58,278 nt of DNA from Micromonospora costi (lineage in GTDB: Bacteria; Actinomycetota; Actinomycetes; Mycobacteriales; Micromonosporaceae), in the NCBI RefSeq assembly GCF_003626655.1, contig NZ_RBAN01000013.1, forward strand, positions 1-58,278, in the 5' to 3' direction. The translations under genes and the position numbers were made by a program. The notes under the pieces were generated by a model. The model did no database searches and was not told the origin of the DNA. It saw only the letters and a list, made by a program, of their open reading frames with translations. Below, in pieces: positions 25,358-33,386 of this stretch; within the stretch, counting starts at the first letter, position 1; each line of letters opens with the position of its first letter.

Positions 25358-25834
25358 ATGGACAACAGCACTGGCTTCGCCTTCTTGACCGGTACGTATG
25401 ACGTCGTCAACCGTTGGCGCAAGGACTTCCTTGACCCCTCCGAGGGCGACGACCGCTGGGAGGAGTTCCCGGGCATCACCCGCGCCTCGACGCACTTCGA
25501 CGGTGGAGCCAGCTTCGACGAGATCGAGTTCCCGACGAAGGGCTTCGCCGGACTGACCCTGCGGCTGTACGACCCGGCCGCCGACACCTGGTCCCTGTAC
25601 TGGGCGAGCAAGCGCACCGGCACGCTCTTCCCGCCCGTGGCCGGCCGCTTCCAGCCGGACGGCACCGGCGTCTTCCACGGCGACGACGAGCACGACGGCC
25701 GCAAGGTGAAGGTCCGATTCGTGTGGTCGCAGATCACTGAGAGCACCGCCCACTGGGAGCAGGCGTTCTCCCTGGACGAGGGGCGGACCTGGGTCACCAA
25801 CTGGCACATGCACATGACCCGCCGGACCATCTGA
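25358..25834 (+). CDS. Conserved beta-rich protein (DUF1579-like)
   Basis: 158 residues, with FAFLTGTYDVVNRWRKDFLDP at the start and regularly spaced aromatic, hydrophobic and glycine residues throughout (GVFHGDDEHDGRKVKVRFVWSQIT; WEQAFSLDEGRTWVTNW). This pattern of an eight-to-ten-strand barrel is typical of lipocalin-like DUF1579 proteins. No signal peptide, no cysteines and no catalytic motif. Palindromic elements flank it on both sides (B at 25183, D at 25908). The family call is tentative. Confidence 0.75.
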   Translation: MDNSTGFAFLTGTYDVVNRWRKDFLDPSEGDDRWEEFPGITRASTHFDGGASFDEIEFPTKGFAGLTLRLYDPAADTWSLYWASKRTGTLFPPVAGRFQPDGTGVFHGDDEHDGRKVKVRFVWSQITESTAHWEQAFSLDEGRTWVTNWHMHMTRRTI

Positions 25835-25907
25835 CCGAACCGAACGGGCCGGCCGAGGAACGGGTTCCGACTCCCGGACGGAGGCGGCCCACTTGCGGGA
25901 CGGCTCG

Positions 25908-25988
25908 GCAAGATCGCGCTCGATCCTGGAAGTAGTGGCCTCCCGTTACCACGGAGGCCACTACTTCCGTGTTCGAGCGTGATCTTGC
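25908..25988. repeat. Intergenic palindromic element D
   Basis: 36-base arms with four mismatches and a 9-base loop. The outer part is GCAAGATCGCGCTCGA / complement. The inner part is a perfect 16 bp, GGAAGTAGTGGCCTCC. The left arm contains GATCCTGGAAGTAGTGG, which aligns with GATCATGAAGTTATTG of element C. It lies between the DUF1579-like gene and tRNA-Gly. It is the longest and most stable hairpin in the window. Confidence 0.85.
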
Positions 25989-26003
25989 GGGTCGTCCACG
26001 GGG

Positions 26004-26025
26004 TCGATGTGCTCGAGCACATCGA
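26004..26025. repeat. Perfect 22-base palindrome
   Basis: A self-complementary 22-mer with arms TCGATGTGCTC. It lies between element D and the tRNA-Gly terminator. It could be an extra terminator arm or a binding site. No gene start lies close enough on either side for a clear operator role. Confidence 0.7.
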
Positions 26026-26061
26026 AGGCCCTGGCGGGACTCGCGTCCTGGCCAGGGCCTT
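26025..26061 (-). terminator. Terminator of tRNA-Gly
   Basis: An 11-bp perfect stem (AAGGCCCTGGC / GCCAGGGCCTT) with a 15-base loop, six bases beyond the CCA end of the leftward tRNA-Gly gene. Confidence 0.75.
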
Positions 26062-26066
26062 TCGGT

Positions 26067-26140
26067 TGGAGCGGGTGACGGGAATCGAACCCGCACTGTC
26101 AGCTTGGGAAGCTGATGTTCTGCCATTGAACTACACCCGC
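26067..26140 (-). tRNA. tRNA-Gly (anticodon CCC)
   Basis: 71-base cloverleaf plus an encoded CCA. Acceptor stem GCGGGTG / CACCCGC, D-arm with AGTTCAATGGCAGAAC, anticodon stem TCAGC / GCTGA with loop TTCCCAA (anticodon CCC, reading GGG), T-arm GCGGGTTCGATTCCCGT. Discriminator base T. All canonical positions are in place. Confidence 0.95.
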
Positions 26141-26337
26141 AGGCGGGACCACTGTACCTGAGTCACCAGCCCGGTGCACCCAGGTACCCCCCGCGGCCCG
26201 CCGGCATCCCCGCAGAAAGGTTCACTCCCGGCAACCTATGGACGTTCTCAAATCTTTCGATCGGTTGTAACGTCTGCCCCACCTTACGGCCACGGCGTGA
26301 CACACCCCCTGTCGCGCCGCAGAAAGAGGTGGCGCCC

Positions 26338-27318
26338 ATGGGACTCCGTCCCAACCTGCTGACCCGGCGTACCGCCGGTGTCGCGTCGACGACCCTCGCG
26401 CTGCTGCTCAGCACCGCCGCGGTGGGCGTCGTGCCGGCCGCGTCGGCCTTCTCCGCAGCCCCCGGTGGCACCTGCGTCGAGCCGGCCGACGTCCACGCGG
26501 ACGCCCGGATCAAGGCCGGCGCCGCCGCCAAGCACGAACCCAACGAGCTGACCGCCGCCCAGGTGAAGGAGCGCGAGGCCGACCTCACGGCCGCGCTCCG
26601 CGAGCGCGCCAACCGGCGGACGGGCGCGGTCGCCCCGCTGGCGACCGTCACCATCCCGGTCGTCGTGCACGTGATCCAGGAGAACACCACGCGGGCCGGC
26701 GGCAACATCCCGGACTCGATGATCACCAACCAGATCACCGTGCTGAACCAGGCCTACAGCGGCGCCACCGGTGGCGCGGCCACGGCCTTCGCCTTCCAGC
26801 TCACGAGGATCAACCGGGTGACCAACCCGGCGTGGTACCCGATCGTCGAAGGGTCCTCGGCGGAGCGGTCGATGAAGACGTCGCTGCGTGAGGGCGGCAA
26901 GAACACCCTCAACGTCTACCTGGGTGAGCTGAGCGACGACCTGCTCGGCTGGGCGACGTTCCCGCAGCGCCGGCTGAGCAGCATGGACGGCGTGGTCGTG
27001 CTGACCGAGTCGCTGCCGGGTGGCACCGCCACCAACTACAACCAGGGCGACACCGCCACCCACGAGGTCGGCCACTGGCTGAACCTCTACCACACCTTCC
27101 AGGGCGGCTGCTCGACCACGGGTGACAGCGTCAGTGACACCCCGGCCGAGGCGTCGCCGGCGTCCGGCTGCCCGACCGGCCGCGACACCTGCGCGGCGGC
27201 CGGTCTGGACCCCATCACCAACTTCATGGACTACAGCTACGACTCGTGCATGCACCAGTTCACCCCGGGACAGGCGAGCCGCATGCTGACCGCGTGGAAC
27301 GCCTACCGGGCGGCGTAG
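26338..27318 (+). CDS. Secreted M43-type zinc metalloprotease
   Basis: 326 residues from ATG 26338, eight bases after AAAGAGG. Signal peptide about 1-38, cleaved near AASAFSA, then a propeptide-like charged region. The catalytic domain carries HEVGHWLNLYH (H242, E243, H246, H252), the extended zinc motif of metzincins of the pappalysin/cytophagalysin family M43. The Met-turn is FMDYSYDSCMHQFTPGQ. Cysteines pair in the C-terminal third. It is likely an extracellular protein-degrading enzyme. Confidence 0.93.
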   Translation: MGLRPNLLTRRTAGVASTTLALLLSTAAVGVVPAASAFSAAPGGTCVEPADVHADARIKAGAAAKHEPNELTAAQVKEREADLTAALRERANRRTGAVAPLATVTIPVVVHVIQENTTRAGGNIPDSMITNQITVLNQAYSGATGGAATAFAFQLTRINRVTNPAWYPIVEGSSAERSMKTSLREGGKNTLNVYLGELSDDLLGWATFPQRRLSSMDGVVVLTESLPGGTATNYNQGDTATHEVGHWLNLYHTFQGGCSTTGDSVSDTPAEASPASGCPTGRDTCAAAGLDPITNFMDYSYDSCMHQFTPGQASRMLTAWNAYRAA

Positions 27319-27331
27319 CGGTCACCCGTAC

Positions 27332-27378
27332 CACCGGTGCCGGCCCCATGGCGAGGTGGGCCGGCACCGGTGTCTTTT
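27332..27378 (+). terminator. Intrinsic terminator of the M43 protease
   Basis: A 15-bp perfect stem CACCGGTGCCGGCCC / GGGCCGGCACCGGTG with an 11-base loop, followed by TCTTTTC. Confidence 0.9.
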
Positions 27379-27392
27379 CTCCCCAGGACGGG

Positions 27393-27956
27393 TCAGGCGG
27401 CCGAGCGGTGGGTGTCGCGGCGACCACGGCGGGCGGGTCGTGCCTGCGGGACGACCGGGACCGGGCCGGCGGGCCGGTCGGCGGCCCGCGGGTCGAGCCA
27501 GACCTGGACGGCGGGCCGCCCGTGCCCCTCGCCGGGCCCGCCGGCGCTGCCCGAGTCGCGCCGGGCCAGCATCGCCACGTCGACCGTGAACTCGAACAGC
27601 CGCCAGTCGACCTGTGACGCGGCCCCGGCGCTGGCCGCCAGCCGGGCAACCCGCGCCTGGTCGGTGACCGGGTGGGCGTGGCCGGCGACGTAGGCCTCGT
27701 CGTCGCTCTCCTCCGGCGGGAACGAGTGCAGCGCGTAGCGCCCGTCCCGTTCCAGGTCGCGCCGCTTCGGCGAGTCGATGATGAAGCAGAAGAGGCCCTC
27801 GTCGGTGATCACCGGCGAGACCGGATGCACCCGGGGGCCGCCGTCGGCGCGGACCGTGGCCAGGTAGCCGAAGCCCGGACCGTACTGCTGCATGAGAACG
27901 CGGATCCCGTCGGCGAGTCGAGGCTCGTCAGCGGCGAATTCGGACCAGGAAGCCAT
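27393..27956 (-). CDS. Pyridoxamine 5'-phosphate oxidase-like flavin/F420 split-barrel protein
   Basis: 187 residues. FMN-binding split-barrel fold: FGYLATVRADGGPRVHPVSPV near 29-49 and the LFCFIIDSPKRRDLERDGRYALHS strand-turn region. A basic tail rich in Arg follows (about 150-187), which is unusual for the core fold. Family members bind FMN, F420 or haem; the cofactor is not predictable. It is divergent from dcd with about 80 bases between starts. Confidence 0.85.
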   Translation of the reverse strand: MASWSEFAADEPRLADGIRVLMQQYGPGFGYLATVRADGGPRVHPVSPVITDEGLFCFIIDSPKRRDLERDGRYALHSFPPEESDDEAYVAGHAHPVTDQARVARLAASAGAASQVDWRLFEFTVDVAMLARRDSGSAGGPGEGHGRPAVQVWLDPRAADRPAGPVPVVPQARPARRGRRDTHRSAA

Positions 27957-28034
27957 GCAGGCATTCTATCGAACAAATGTACGAGAAGCGACGGCGACGC
28001 GCAGGTCACGCGGCGACCTCGCTATGGTTGTCCG

Positions 28035-28613
28035 ATGCTGCTCTCCGACCGCGATCTGGTCACCGAGATCAAGGCCGGCTCGCTCGGGCTGGAGCCGTTC
28101 GAGCCCACCCTGGTGCAACCGTCGAGCATCGACGTCCGTCTCGACCGGCTCTTCCGCGTGTTCAACAACCACCTCTACACGCACATCGATCCGGCGCAGC
28201 AACAGGACGACCTGACCTCGGTGGTCGAGGTGCCCGACGGCGAGCCGTTCGTGCTGCACCCGGGGGAGTTCGTACTCGCCTCGACACTCGAGGTGATCTC
28301 GCTGGGCGACCAACTCGCCGGCCGTCTGGAGGGCAAGTCCAGCCTCGGCCGGCTCGGGCTGCTCACCCACTCGACGGCCGGCTTCATCGACCCGGGCTTC
28401 TCCGGGCACGTGACGCTGGAGCTGTCGAACGTGGCCAACCTGCCCATCACGCTCTGGCCGGGCATGAAGATCGGCCAGCTGTGCATCTTCCGGCTGTCCT
28501 CGCCGGCCGAGCACCCGTACGGCTCGGCCGTCTACGGCTCGCGCTACCAGGGCCAGCGCGGCCCGACCCCGAGCCGGTCCTGGCAGAACTGGCGCACCTG
28601 GCCGACCCGCTGA
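28035..28613 (+). CDS. dcd: dCTP deaminase
   Basis: 192 residues, the family length. Converts dCTP to dUTP, or directly to dUMP in bifunctional actinobacterial forms, feeding thymidylate synthesis. Signatures: LVQPSSIDVRLDRLFRVFNN near 26-45, the active-site block RLEGKSSLGRLGLLTHSTAGFIDPGF near 99-124 with the catalytic glutamate after it (TLELSN), and GQRGPTPSRSW. A bidirectional terminator follows. Confidence 0.96.
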   Translation: MLLSDRDLVTEIKAGSLGLEPFEPTLVQPSSIDVRLDRLFRVFNNHLYTHIDPAQQQDDLTSVVEVPDGEPFVLHPGEFVLASTLEVISLGDQLAGRLEGKSSLGRLGLLTHSTAGFIDPGFSGHVTLELSNVANLPITLWPGMKIGQLCIFRLSSPAEHPYGSAVYGSRYQGQRGPTPSRSWQNWRTWPTR

Positions 28614-28618
28614 TCCCC

Positions 28619-28670
28619 GTACGACGAAGGGGCCCGCTCCGTGCGTGGAGCGGGCCCCTTGTCGTCGTAC
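28619..28670. terminator. Bidirectional terminator
   Basis: A 12-bp perfect core GGGGCCCGCTCC / GGAGCGGGCCCC, extended by GTACGACGA / TCGTCGTAC outer arms. It lies between the convergent dcd and RipA-like endopeptidase genes. Confidence 0.9.
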
Positions 28671-28673
28671 GCG

Positions 28674-29714
28674 TCAGCCGGGTCGGCCGTAGCTGTTGAT
28701 CGGGCCGTCGTCGACCTTCTTCATCTTCACCGGCACGCCGGCCTGGGAGGCGTGCACCACCCAGCCGTTGCCCACGTACATGCCCACGTGGTGCAGGTCG
28801 CTGTAGTAGAAGACGAGGTCGCCGGGGCGGAGGTCGGACCGGCTCACCGACTTCGTGACCCGGCGCTGCTGCGCGGCGTTGTGCGGCAGCGACACGCCGG
28901 CCTTGGCCCAGGCCGCGAGCATGAGGCCGGAGCAGTCGTACGAGTCGGGGCCGTCGGCGCCCCACACGTAGGGCTTGCCGATCTGGGCGCAGGCGAACTT
29001 GACCGCCACCCCCGCGCCGCCGCCCGGGTAGGTGGCCGGGCACGGGGCGGGACGCAGCGACCCACCACCGCCGTTGCCGTAGACCTTGATGCGCAGCTTC
29101 TGCAACCGGTCGATCTCGGCGTTGATCTGCTTCTTCTTCGCGGCCAGCTGCGCCTCGGTGACGGTCAGCCGCTCGACGAGCTCGTCCAGCGGCGCCTTCT
29201 GCCGCGCCAGCTCGTCGCGCAGCTCGACCACCTGCTGGATGTCCTGCTGCTGGTTGTGGGCGAAGCGGTCCAGCATCTCCAGCTGGCCGACCACCTCGCT
29301 CGGGCTCTGGCTGCCGAGCACGGCGTTGATGGTGGAGACGTTCTCACCCTTGTACGCCCGCACGGCGAGCGCGCTGACCTTGGTCATGGCCTCGTCGACG
29401 CGCACCTGCAGCGGCTTGATGCGGGCGGCCAGCGCGTCGGCCTCCCGGCGCTTCGCGGCCAGGTCCTGACGGGTGGCGTTGTGCTTCTCGATGATCGGTT
29501 CGAGCTTGTTCCAGTCCTCGTCGATCTGGCGCTCGATCTCGGCGACCGACGGGTCGGCGTGCGCCGCGGTCGCGCCGCCGGTCAGGACGACGGCGACGCC
29601 GATGAGGGCGGCGAGGGCGGTGGTGAAGCGGGACCAGCGTGGACGCGGCGCACCCGTCGTCGGGCCGGCGGGTGCCGACCGTCCGGACGGAGGCCGCGGG
29701 GCATGGTGGGCCAC
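28674..29714 (-). CDS. RipA-like secreted NlpC/P60 endopeptidase, copy 1
   Basis: 346 residues, GTG start. Signal peptide about 30-54 (LIGVAVVLTGGATAAHA). A long coiled-coil region (about 55-215) is rich in Glu/Gln/Lys heptads. The NlpC/P60 domain (about 240-346) has the catalytic Cys261 in YDCSGL and His in DLHHVGMYVG, with a third polar residue in VVHAS. It should cut the stem peptide of peptidoglycan, with the coiled coil as autoinhibitor or regulator-binding arm. A c-di-AMP riboswitch lies in its leader. A paralogue sits at 32206-33213. Confidence 0.95.
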   Translation of the reverse strand: MAHHAPRPPSGRSAPAGPTTGAPRPRWSRFTTALAALIGVAVVLTGGATAAHADPSVAEIERQIDEDWNKLEPIIEKHNATRQDLAAKRREADALAARIKPLQVRVDEAMTKVSALAVRAYKGENVSTINAVLGSQSPSEVVGQLEMLDRFAHNQQQDIQQVVELRDELARQKAPLDELVERLTVTEAQLAAKKKQINAEIDRLQKLRIKVYGNGGGGSLRPAPCPATYPGGGAGVAVKFACAQIGKPYVWGADGPDSYDCSGLMLAAWAKAGVSLPHNAAQQRRVTKSVSRSDLRPGDLVFYYSDLHHVGMYVGNGWVVHASQAGVPVKMKKVDDGPINSYGRPG

Positions 29715-29721
29715 CGGGCTC

Positions 29722-29868
29722 CGTACTCCTTCTTCCCTGACCGCCTACCGGGTTAGCTGACGGGTTCGGGCGGGAAGGGAGGCGCCCTACCGCAGTGGCT
29801 GCGGATTCACCCCGGGAACCTGGGTCCCCGGCTCGCTCGGAAGCGACTCGGCGGTGTCGGACCGTTAC
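29722..29868 (-). ncRNA. c-di-AMP riboswitch (ydaO-yuaA)
   Basis: On the minus strand the leader contains GGGGACCCAGGTTCCCGG, then GGTGAATCCGCAG, GGTAGGGC, CCCGAACCCGTCAGCTAACC and CGGTAGGCGG in order. These are the conserved blocks of the ydaO-yuaA class. It ends a few bases before the GTG start of the NlpC/P60 gene, just around its AAGGAG ribosome-binding site. In actinobacteria such elements often turn off wall-hydrolase genes at high c-di-AMP. Boundaries are approximate. Confidence 0.93.
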
Positions 29869-30093
29869 CGCCCGGGTGGGCGGACCTGCTGCCGGCCCGA
29901 CGATTGACCAGAGTAGAGAGGGCCGTTATCCATCCGCAACCCATCCGGGCCGTGACACTCCGTACCGAAGCGCGCGAGGCGCGCCGTCCGAAGGTTTTCT
30001 TCCATACAGGATGAGAGTTGGAAAGGTATTGACCTCACGGCACCGGCGGAGTGAAGGTGACCACATCCTCACCCGTCCAATCCGGGGGTTTCG

Positions 30094-32142
30094 ATGCTTC
30101 GATCACCCATGCCGAGGAGCAGACGTACGCTGCTCGCCGCCGCCGCCGTCGTCGCCGCCACCGCGGCCGTCCCGCTGACCGGCGGGCCCGCGGGCGCCGC
30201 GCCGCTCACCGGTCCCGCTGGCGCGCCCACCGCCGACCGCCAGCAGCAGTACGCCCGCGCCGCAGCCGAGTACGGCGTGCCGGAGAGCGTCCTGCTCGGC
30301 GTCTCCTACCTGGAGTCCAGGTGGGACACCCACGCCGGCACACCCAGCACGAGCGGCGGCTACGGCCCACTGCACCTCACCGACGCGACCCACGTGGCGG
30401 CCCTGCCCGGCGGCCTCCACGTGGGCGAGGGCGAGGATCCGCGCGGCGACGAGTCCCGGCCGCTGGCCGTCACCGCGCCGGCCCCGACCGCCGCCCCGAC
30501 GAGCGGCCCGTCGGCCGCCGCGCTCCAGACCCTCCAGGCCGCCGCCACGCTCACCGGCGTCGGTGCGGACGCGCTCCGCTCCGACCCGGCCGCCAACATC
30601 CGCGGCGGCGCGGCGCTGCTGGCCGCGTACCAGAAGGAACTGCGCGCTCCGGTCGGCACGGAGACCGACCCGGGCGCCTGGTACGGCGCGGTGGCCCGCT
30701 ACTCGGGCGCGGACACCGAGGCCACCGCGGCGGCCTTCGCCGACGAGGTGTACGACCAGATCCGGGCCGGTGCCAGCCGGCGCACCGACGACGGTCACCA
30801 GGTCACCCTCGCGGCGCGCGCCGTCACCACCCGGACGGACACGCTGCACCGCCTCGGGCTGCGGCGGGGCGAGCGGCCGGACGGGCTGGAGTGCCCGGTC
30901 GGGCTGGGCTGCGAGTGGATCCCGGCCCCGTACGAGAAGTACGGCCCGGGGGCCGGTGACTACGGCAACCACGACCTGGGCAACCGGCCCGCGCAGCAGA
31001 AGCTCGAGTACATCGTCATCCACGACACCGAGGGGTACTACGGCCCCAGCGTCGACCTCGTGAAGCAGGCCGACTACCTGGGCTGGCACTACACGCTGCG
31101 CTCGGTGGACGGCCACGTGGCCCAGCACATCAAGGCCAAGGACGTCGGCTGGCAGGCCGGCAACTGGTACGTCAACGCGAAGTCCATCGGCATCGAGCAT
31201 GAGGGCTTCGCGGGCCACGGCACCTGGTACACGGAGGCGATGTACCGGTCCTCGGCCAAGCTGGTCCGGTACCTGGCCCACCGGTTCGCCATCCCGCTGG
31301 ACCGGCAGCACATCATCGGCCACGACAACGTGCCCGGCACGGTGGCCTCGACCGTGGGCGGCATGCACTGGGATCCGGGCCCGTACTGGGACTGGTCGCA
31401 CTACTTCGACCTGCTCAAGGCCCCGTTCCGGACCACCGGTACGAAGCGCACCGGCCTCGTCACCATCGACCCGGACTTCGCCGCCAACCGGCCGGCCTTC
31501 TTCGGCTGCAACCAGCAGCCGCCGGGCGTGCCGGACACGCCGCCGCCGGCCGAGCCCTGCCCGCTGCGCGGCTCCTCCGCGGTGGTCCTGCACACCGCGC
31601 CGAGCCACGACGCGCCGCTGGTCAACGACCGCGGCCTGCGCCCGGACGGCACCCCCGACACCATGTACATCTCCGACCACGGCGCCCGCGCCTCGACCGG
31701 CCAGACGTACGCGGTGGCCGAGGCGCGCGGCGACTGGACGGCGATCTGGTACCTCGGCCAGAAGGCGTGGTTCCACAACCCCGCCTCGGCGCCGACAGCG
31801 AAGTGGGCCACCGGTTTCGTGGTCACCCCCAAGCCGGGCAAGGCCACGATCCCGGTCTACGGCCGCGCGTACCCGGAGCAGGCCGCGTACCCGGCCGGCG
31901 TGGCCTACCAGACCATCTCGCCGCTCCAGTACACGTTCCCGGCCGGGCAGCGCTACGCGGTGGGCGGCGTCCTGCCGGGCGAGTACTACAAGGCGACCAC
32001 CTTCGACGGCTCGTCACCGGGCGACTGGACGGTCATCCGTGGTGACCTGCGGTACGTGCAGGTCCAGTTCGGTCACCGGATCATGTACGTGAACCTCGAC
32101 GACGTGCTGCTGCTCCCGTCGCCGGTGGGTGCGCCCCGGTAA
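30094..32142 (+). CDS. Secreted zinc N-acetylmuramoyl-L-alanine amidase with C-terminal SH3-like repeats
   Basis: 682 residues. Signal peptide about 1-36. A helical N-terminal region (about 45-230, with SVLLGVSYLESRWDTHAG) resembles a lysozyme-like/transglycosylase fold and has a Glu in LESRW. An amidase_2 domain follows (about 300-440) with zinc ligands H310 (IVIHDTEG), H410 (IIGHDNVPG) and D427 (HWDPGPYW). Two to three beta-rich SH3-like units make up 470-682. It cleaves the amide between MurNAc and L-Ala. RipA-like endopeptidase genes sit on both sides. Confidence 0.9.
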   Translation: MLRSPMPRSRRTLLAAAAVVAATAAVPLTGGPAGAAPLTGPAGAPTADRQQQYARAAAEYGVPESVLLGVSYLESRWDTHAGTPSTSGGYGPLHLTDATHVAALPGGLHVGEGEDPRGDESRPLAVTAPAPTAAPTSGPSAAALQTLQAAATLTGVGADALRSDPAANIRGGAALLAAYQKELRAPVGTETDPGAWYGAVARYSGADTEATAAAFADEVYDQIRAGASRRTDDGHQVTLAARAVTTRTDTLHRLGLRRGERPDGLECPVGLGCEWIPAPYEKYGPGAGDYGNHDLGNRPAQQKLEYIVIHDTEGYYGPSVDLVKQADYLGWHYTLRSVDGHVAQHIKAKDVGWQAGNWYVNAKSIGIEHEGFAGHGTWYTEAMYRSSAKLVRYLAHRFAIPLDRQHIIGHDNVPGTVASTVGGMHWDPGPYWDWSHYFDLLKAPFRTTGTKRTGLVTIDPDFAANRPAFFGCNQQPPGVPDTPPPAEPCPLRGSSAVVLHTAPSHDAPLVNDRGLRPDGTPDTMYISDHGARASTGQTYAVAEARGDWTAIWYLGQKAWFHNPASAPTAKWATGFVVTPKPGKATIPVYGRAYPEQAAYPAGVAYQTISPLQYTFPAGQRYAVGGVLPGEYYKATTFDGSSPGDWTVIRGDLRYVQVQFGHRIMYVNLDDVLLLPSPVGAPR

Positions 32143-32158
32143 CCGCACGCGCAAAGGC

Positions 32159-32190
32159 GAGGGCCCCCGGTCGACCGACCGGGGGCCCTC
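32159..32190. terminator. Bidirectional terminator
   Basis: Arms GAGGGCCCCCGGTCG / CGACCGGGGGCCCTC (one-base offset) between convergent amidase and endopeptidase genes. Confidence 0.88.
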
Positions 32191-32205
32191 GTCGTACGCG
32201 TTGGA

Positions 32206-33213
32206 TCAGCTGGGCCGGCGGAAACCGGCGACCGGCATGTAGTTGATGCTCGCCACCTGGACCGGTTTACCGGCCCGTGGCGCGTGCACCATCTGGTCGT
32301 TGCCGAGGTAGAGGCCCACATGGTGCAGGTCGCTGAAGAAGAAGACCAGGTCACCGGGGCGCGCCTCGGAGCGCGGGATGGCCTTACCCTCGTTCCACTG
32401 GGCGCCCGTGAAGTGGGTGAGGCTGATGCCGGCCGCCTTGTACGCGTACTGCGTGAGGCCGGAGCAGTCGAACGAGTTCGGGCCGGTGGCGCCCCACACG
32501 TACGGATCGCCCACCTGGGCGCACGCGGTCTTGATGGCGGTCCGGGCCGCCTCGCTGACCACCCCGTTGACGGTCGGGCACGCCGCCGTCTTGACCGTGG
32601 TCACCGGCAGCGACTTCTCGAGCCGCTTGATCTCGGCGTCGATCTTCTTCTTCTTGGCCGCCAGGTCGTTCTGCTGCTTGGTCTGGGTGACGATCAGCGC
32701 GTCGAGCTTCTGCTTCTCCGCGTCGTACTTGGCGCGGACCTTGAGCACACCCTCGACCTCCTTGCGCTCCTGCCTCGCGAGCCGGTCCAGGATGGTGAGC
32801 TGCTCGGTGAGGGTGTCCGGCTTGGCGCTGACCAGCAGCGCGCCGATCTCCTGGGACGGGCCGTCCATGTAGTAGCGGGAGGCGAGATCGCCGACCCGGG
32901 TCATCGCCAGCTCGCTCTGGAGGGCCAACGGCTCGATCTTCTTCTGCAGGTCGGCCGACTTCTTGCGGTTGACCTTCAGCTGCGCCCGCACCTTGTTGTA
33001 CTGCTCGATCGTGGGTTCCAACTGCTCCCACTGCTTGTCGATCTGCGCCTCGATCTCGTCGACCGAGGGCGCGGCATGCGCCGGCGCGGCGAGCATGCCG
33101 GCACCGACGGCCGCGGCGGCGACCAGGGTGAGCAGGCGGTGGGCGACCCGGCGCAGGCCACCCGGACGAGCGGAACGTCCCGGTGCGGAACGATGAGGGG
33201 GCATGGTTGCCAC
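32206..33213 (-). CDS. RipA-like secreted NlpC/P60 endopeptidase, copy 2
   Basis: 335 residues from GTG 33213; ATG 33204 is in frame and possible. Same plan as copy 1: signal peptide about 20-47, coiled coil (48-205), NlpC/P60 domain (about 228-335) with catalytic Cys250 in FDCSGL and His in DLHHVGLYLG. The coiled coil is moderately diverged (DLASRYYMDGPSQEIGAL versus ALAVRAYKGENVSTINAV). No ydaO-type riboswitch blocks are visible upstream, so regulation differs from copy 1. Confidence 0.94.
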   Translation of the reverse strand: MATMPPHRSAPGRSARPGGLRRVAHRLLTLVAAAAVGAGMLAAPAHAAPSVDEIEAQIDKQWEQLEPTIEQYNKVRAQLKVNRKKSADLQKKIEPLALQSELAMTRVGDLASRYYMDGPSQEIGALLVSAKPDTLTEQLTILDRLARQERKEVEGVLKVRAKYDAEKQKLDALIVTQTKQQNDLAAKKKKIDAEIKRLEKSLPVTTVKTAACPTVNGVVSEAARTAIKTACAQVGDPYVWGATGPNSFDCSGLTQYAYKAAGISLTHFTGAQWNEGKAIPRSEARPGDLVFFFSDLHHVGLYLGNDQMVHAPRAGKPVQVASINYMPVAGFRRPS

Positions 33214-33386
33214 CGGCACCGACTCCTTCGCAACCGACCGCCGGGCGCCTCGCAGAGGGGAAGGGGCGAGACAGACGACCCACAGCGGTCGGTGCCCCAC
33301 GATAGGGAAGCGCCGGATCGGAATCAAGGCGAGGCCGCGCGCCGTCACGCTGACGCGACCGCTTGCGTACCAACGGTGTTCGTCGT

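Noticed and set aside
25900..26140. tRNA-Gly flank as an integration (attachment) site
   Set aside because: No integrase gene and no direct repeat of the tRNA 3' end in the window.
33214..33386. Second ydaO-type riboswitch before RipA-like copy 2
   Set aside because: The key blocks GGTGAATC and CCCGAACCCGTCAGCTAACC are absent. Only the AAGGAG ribosome-binding site is shared.
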